Below are positions 61,146-64,000 of a stretch of 64,000 nt of DNA, piece by piece. The DNA is from Mesorhizobium sp. M2E.F.Ca.ET.219.01.1.1. Its GTDB lineage: Bacteria; Pseudomonadota; Alphaproteobacteria; Rhizobiales; Rhizobiaceae. The stretch's first letter is position 1; every line of letters begins with the position of its first letter. Location of the stretch: assembly GCF_004016445.2 (NCBI RefSeq), contig NZ_SADT02000004.1:512500-576499 (forward strand), written 5' to 3'. The position numbers and the translations under genes are program-made. The notes under the pieces are model-generated. The model did not search any database and was not told the origin of the DNA. It was given only the letters and a program-made list of their open reading frames with translations.

Positions 61146-61488
61146 TCGGCACCCCTCTCTGGAGGTCGGTACGCTTCGAGAGGGGGCAAAGTTTAGTGCG
61201 AATGCCTAATCGCGGCAAGGTATTTCAGTAACTTCTAACGGAACGCCTACGGCTGTGCGATATTAAATTTGAGTGTCGCATGGGATTCATATGCGTAAGC
61301 CTGGCCGCGTTCGACCGTCCTTCATCCGTCCGATGGGAGCCCGAGCTCGTCGGGTCGCCGCTGCCGGATATGGCTAGTCGCACGAAGTCGAATACGATGG
61401 CAATCGGACCGAGATCATCAGGGATGCGGGCGGCATTCGCCTCTACATGAAGACCACATCCACTGGACTGACAAAGTCGGTGCCAGCT
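61146..61488. other. Intergenic region, no gene seen
   Basis: 343 bp between two minus-strand units. No frame above 60 codons with recognisable features, no repeat and no strong hairpin are seen. Confidence 0.45.
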
Positions 61489-62180
61489 TCATAGTCCTAG
61501 ACGCGACATCCTTCCTCCGGGCCGCAGCCTCAGTTGCTTTTCAAGAAAGCGGGACGATTCCTCGAGTGCCGCATAGACCGACGTTCGAAGCCAACGGTCC
61601 ATGTTGCGGGCAAGGCCGGGTCGCCGCTCAGAAAAAGGCCGCCCCTTTCCTTCTCTCGCACGAAGCTTGAGCGGCCTCCAGTATGGCCCCCAGCGAAACA
61701 ACGCACGTCTCGACGTAAAGGTCGACGTCCCGGTGCGGGTCGGCCGAACACAGCTTGGGCACATTCGCACCCGGCTCGACCACAAGGCAGTAATGAGGGT
61801 GCTTCGGCGGGGGATGTCGCGGAAATGGATAGCGGATGACGGCACGCCGCCGCAGCAGTTCAGCGAGGTCGATCTTTCGCCGCACCAACCACATTAGGGT
61901 GGAAACATCCACGTCGGCGAGCGCGACCTCCGCCTCGATGTTGCATTGCGCCCATTGCGCCAGCGCGTTCATCGCCGGCTCGAGCTTGAGCGACTTCTCG
62001 GTGCGGAAATAGGCGATTGTGCCCGACGCCTCGTCCTCGATGCGCTCGACTAGCCCCCGACGCTTCCATCTCTTTGAGCCACCTCGACAAGAGGGCGGAC
62101 GAAATGTTGCCTACTCCCTTGCGAGTGGCGGACCCGGCCGCGAGATAGAGCGCTCGCTTGGCCGGCTTTCCAATTCCCAC
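61489..62180 (-). pseudogene. HxlR-family transcriptional regulator, multiply frameshifted
   Basis: Pieces of one HxlR-like regulator occur in three frames. The wHTH helix ISSALLSRWLKEMEASG ends at about 62058; after a run of five C on the plus strand (62054-62058, one base too many) it continues as VERIEDEASGTIAYF and on to DVDLYVETCVVSLGAI. Another shift near 61690 leads to GRSSFVREKERGG, and a third near 61600 to ARNMDRWLRTSVYAALEESS. The 5' third of the gene is missing. Three shifts plus truncation make this a real pseudogene. The ligand-binding C-terminal part suggests an SCP2-like domain. Confidence 0.7.
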
Positions 62181-62297
62181 TTACGCGACGTTGGCTTGAC
62201 AGAATTTGACCTCGAAGCGGCCTGCGCCGACAGTTTCGATCGATGCGCCTCTCGCGCGCTCATGAGCGTAGCGCAGAAGCGATCAGGCAACTGGTAA
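62130..62297 (+). pseudogene. DUF1127-like fragment
   Basis: The frame reads REIERSLGRLSNSHLRDVGLTEFDLEAA, a close match to the DUF1127 core (L-R-L-x-x-x-L-R-D-x-G-L-T), and continues to QKRSGNW. No in-frame start with a ribosome-binding site precedes it: the frame upstream runs antisense into the HxlR remnant. The 5' end appears lost at a junction near 62130-62150. DUF1127 proteins are small, Arg-rich and involved in RNA turnover and stress in alphaproteobacteria. Confidence 0.55.
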
Positions 62298-62390
62298 AGG
62301 GCCTCGCCGGACCTGTGCGGCGACCGATGTGACCTCAAGCCTGAAGATTAGAAGTCACTAATGTGGTATACCGGCTGCGAGGGATTTTCC

Positions 62391-62792
62391 ATGACGCAGT
62401 CAAAGCTGTATTTCGCATTGGCGTGGCTCGCACTGCTCGGCAATGCCGAGGCCCACGAGTGGTATACCGGCAAGACAGACCCAGTTCTGCACTACGACTG
62501 TTGTGGAGGCAAAGACTGCCACCCAATCGATCCGAGCGAAGTCAGGATGACAAAAGATGGCTATTTCGTGCGCCCGCCACGCCCATTCTATTTGAACGAG
62601 CCACAGGAGCCGGAGTGGTTTATACCCAGAGAGCGTGTCCAGACGTCGCCAGATGATCGCTACCACATTTGTGAGCGTCTGATGACGTTCTACAGGTCGA
62701 TCATTCCCCGCATGCAGTACCAAGCCTATCAGAGATTTAGATGGACGTGCTTTTTCGCACCACCGGGCACAAGCTCAATAGGGCAAAGGTAG
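62391..62792 (+). CDS. Secreted Cys/His-rich hypothetical protein (paralog 1)
   Basis: About 133 residues from ATG 62391, with a signal peptide (MTQSKLYFALAWLALLGNAEA). The mature part has YDCCGGKDCHPID, then GYFVRPPRPF, EWFIPRERV, SPDDRYHICERLM and a closing WTCFFAPPG. The Cys-Cys, Cys, His-Ile-Cys and Cys-Phe-Phe-Ala-Pro sequence order is shared with the convergent gene, so the two are one family. It may bind a metal or form disulfides in the periplasm. Function unknown. Confidence 0.7.
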   Translation: MTQSKLYFALAWLALLGNAEAHEWYTGKTDPVLHYDCCGGKDCHPIDPSEVRMTKDGYFVRPPRPFYLNEPQEPEWFIPRERVQTSPDDRYHICERLMTFYRSIIPRMQYQAYQRFRWTCFFAPPGTSSIGQR

Positions 62793-62800
62793 AAAAACAT

Positions 62801-63217
62801 TCACATTGCATCTGCAGGTGCGAAGAAGCAATTCTCATCCTCTTCGGTGGGATGCAGGCAGATGTGGAAATTGTCATCGCCGGACGGAAGAACCACGTCG
62901 TAAGGCACGAAGTAGCGGTTCTGGTGGGTTACTTTTCGGTGGTCGCCCGGCCGCAGGATGATCACATAGCCGTCTGGTCGAGGCGTCACCGCTAGGCTTG
63001 GGATCTTTTCGCACTCTCCGCTAACTTGGTCGCCGTGGCAGCAGGCAGGTGGATACGTCCAGTTCCCGTTGGGGCTGTGGGCTAGAGCGGCGCTGGCCTC
63101 TAGCGCAGTGGCCATGATGACCCCTCCTGCTAGACAAGCCTTACGGTAGGTTGCTCCCTCATGCACCAGACGGCCCTCAAACCCGTCGATGAAGTTCCCA
63201 GTATATACCATTAGCAC
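62801..63217 (-). CDS. Secreted Cys/His-rich hypothetical protein (paralog 2)
   Basis: About 138 residues; start at 63217 or 63211, both within a palindrome. An N-terminal hydrophobic region (KACLAGGVIMATALEASAALA) should export it. The mature part shows YPPACCHGDQVSGECEKIP, DGYVIILRPGDH, YFVPYDVVLPSGDDNFHICLHP and CFFAPADAM, the same ordered motifs as its convergent neighbour, which ends 8 bp away. Function unknown; a periplasmic metal or redox role is possible. Confidence 0.7.
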   Translation of the reverse strand: MLMVYTGNFIDGFEGRLVHEGATYRKACLAGGVIMATALEASAALAHSPNGNWTYPPACCHGDQVSGECEKIPSLAVTPRPDGYVIILRPGDHRKVTHQNRYFVPYDVVLPSGDDNFHICLHPTEEDENCFFAPADAM

Positions 63218-63224
63218 ATGCTAA
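63211..63224. promoter_or_regulatory. Palindrome at the start of paralog 2
   Basis: TTAGCA-CA-TGCTAA overlaps the start codon region of the minus-strand Cys/His protein. It could be an operator; no regulator is adjacent. Confidence 0.35.
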
Positions 63225-63565
63225 TATAGTGCCTTAGACGACTGCTCGTTTGGCATCGATCATCAACGACGACGGCTGAGCTGCTTGTTGAGGGAGAGCA
63301 GGATGCACTCCGCGAAAGCGCTCTCCGCGAGCAAACTCACGGACCTAATAAATGCGCAGCGAACGCATCGACACTGCTCCGGTTCCTAGTGGTCGGGCTT
63401 TTGCAGTCGCCCTAGCGAACCGGCAACGGTGTTTCGCTAAGGTGCGTCCGTTGCTCGATGCCTTCAGCGTTTACCTTCCACTTCACGCCTACACATTCCA
63501 TTGCTTGGCTGCTGCAAATGGAGTGTTCTGACCAGCTTACGGCTCATTCTTGACGGCTGCTGACG
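63218..63565. other. Intergenic region, no gene seen
   Basis: 348 bp between divergent genes. No domain-bearing frame, repeat or RNA gene is recognised besides the palindrome at its left edge. Confidence 0.4.
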
Positions 63566-63853
63566 ATGAAGAGTCCTGTTCAAGCAATTCAGCTCGCTGG
63601 CGAGCGGCGCCAGGTGACTGCGCTGTTCTACGACGTGGTTGGATCGACAGAGTTGATGGAGCGCAGCGATCCGGAAGAATATGGCAGATTTTCACCGCGT
63701 TTCCGAAAAGGTCATCCAGCGTCATGGCGGGTTCCGCCGGATTTCCAAGAAGCTTCCGAGGTAAGCTGGTCGAAGGTGCGCAGCGAACTCGGCTACCGAC
63801 ATTTGGTGCACCTCGCGGATGTTTCGAAGGATGGGCATTGGACAGCCGGATGA
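63566..63853 (+). pseudogene. Class III adenylate cyclase fragment, frameshifted
   Basis: The start reads MKSPVQAIQLAGERRQVTALF, then YDVVGSTELMERSDPEEYGRF, the N-terminal part of a cyclase catalytic domain with its metal-binding Asp. It loses register at a T run (63689-63692); with one T fewer the text continues HRVSEKVIQRHGG, as in the family. That frame soon meets a stop, and the conserved second Asp region is not found. The gene is therefore a truncated remnant of a cyclase-ATPase type regulator. Confidence 0.65.
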
Positions 63854-64000
63854 CGTCAGAATGGACAGCGAAGCTCGCGGGGTGGGCAGAGTCTGTCCGG
63901 CGGTTGGCAGATGAATTTTCTCCCCAGGACGGAGCATTTCCCTGAGCAAGCACGTGCTCAACGATAAGAAGCCGCCCATGACGTGTCATTGCCCTTGCGG
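63854..64000. other. Right edge, unassigned
   Basis: The last 147 bases contain no recognisable gene. A frame continuing from the cyclase fragment reads to a stop near 63945 without family similarity, and a 10-base palindrome AGCACGTGCT occurs near 63950. Confidence 0.3.

Larger units (their letters stand above)
42908..64000. mobile_element. dusA-associated integrative element (left part; right end not in window)
   Basis: The region from the 5' side of dusA onward holds a tyrosine recombinase, an SRAP protein, unknown genes, a complete trb mating-pair-formation cluster, cargo-like genes and several broken genes. This matches an integrative and conjugative element or its remnant inserted at dusA. 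I see no second copy of the dusA 5' sequence, so the right attachment site is outside the window or lost. Relaxase and coupling-protein genes are also not seen. How far the element extends past the trb cluster (56.5 kb) is uncertain. Confidence 0.65.

Noticed and set aside
62361..62474. GTGGTATACCGGC repeated about 100 bp apart at the start of paralog 1
   Set aside because: One copy lies upstream of the chosen start and one encodes EWYTG in the mature protein; two copies of 13 bases give no clear mobile or regulatory meaning.
1..64000. CRISPR arrays, rRNA genes, replication origin, complete insertion sequences
   Set aside because: No regularly spaced repeats, no rRNA-like conserved segments, no transposase motifs with terminal repeats were seen on either strand.

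Overview
The window is GC-rich DNA whose gene content points to an alphaproteobacterium of the order Rhizobiales, most likely Mesorhizobium or a close relative. Pointers are the MgtE, Gor and RpiA types, a PdhS-like histidine kinase, a BacA/BclA-like transporter with its own ATPase, CobT next to DUF1289, rhizobial intergenic palindromes, and a trb-type conjugation cluster of the kind carried by rhizobial integrative elements. This assignment is inference from protein families; no 16S rRNA gene is present.

Positions 1-42,907 look like ordinary chromosome. In order they hold: the end of a peptide-type ABC binding protein, a DsbA/FrnE-like oxidoreductase, small secreted proteins, a BacA-like ABC exporter and mgtE (0-6.4 kb); gor, a DUF2059 protein, rpiA, gph and tRNA-Val(CAC) (6.4-10.3 kb); a Crp/Fnr regulator and a 1408-residue cytochrome P450 / DyP peroxidase fusion (11-16 kb); an adenylate cyclase with TPRs, small secreted proteins, an L,D-transpeptidase, a rhodanese and a MarR/hydrolase divergent pair (16-24 kb); molybdenum-cofactor genes moaA, mobA and mobB (25-30 kb); a polar amino-acid ABC transporter lacking its ATPase (30-32 kb); then housekeeping and repair genes, a histidine kinase, cobT, an aspartic protease and dusA (32-42.9 kb).

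From 42,908 on, the sequence looks acquired. A tyrosine recombinase sits directly upstream of the 5' end of dusA, a known insertion hotspot. It is followed by an SRAP (YedK-like) protein, two unknown genes, and a full trbB-C-D-E-J-K-L-F-G-I cluster plus DUF2274 on the minus strand (46.9-56.5 kb). No relaxase or coupling protein is visible. trbI carries a frameshift in a six-base homopolymer, and trbB has no stop of its own before trbD. Beyond the trb cluster are an amino-acid ABC transporter without a binding protein, an atypical response regulator, an ankyrin/cytochrome c fusion, broken regulator and cyclase genes, and two convergent secreted Cys/His proteins of one family. The far end of the element and its second attachment site are not in the window.

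The most notable object is the P450-membrane-DyP peroxidase fusion. Several genes (LprI-like, PNPOx-like, trbI, HxlR, cyclase) are split by single-base changes, some in homopolymers. Some of this is probably real decay, but sequencing or assembly error should be ruled out first.
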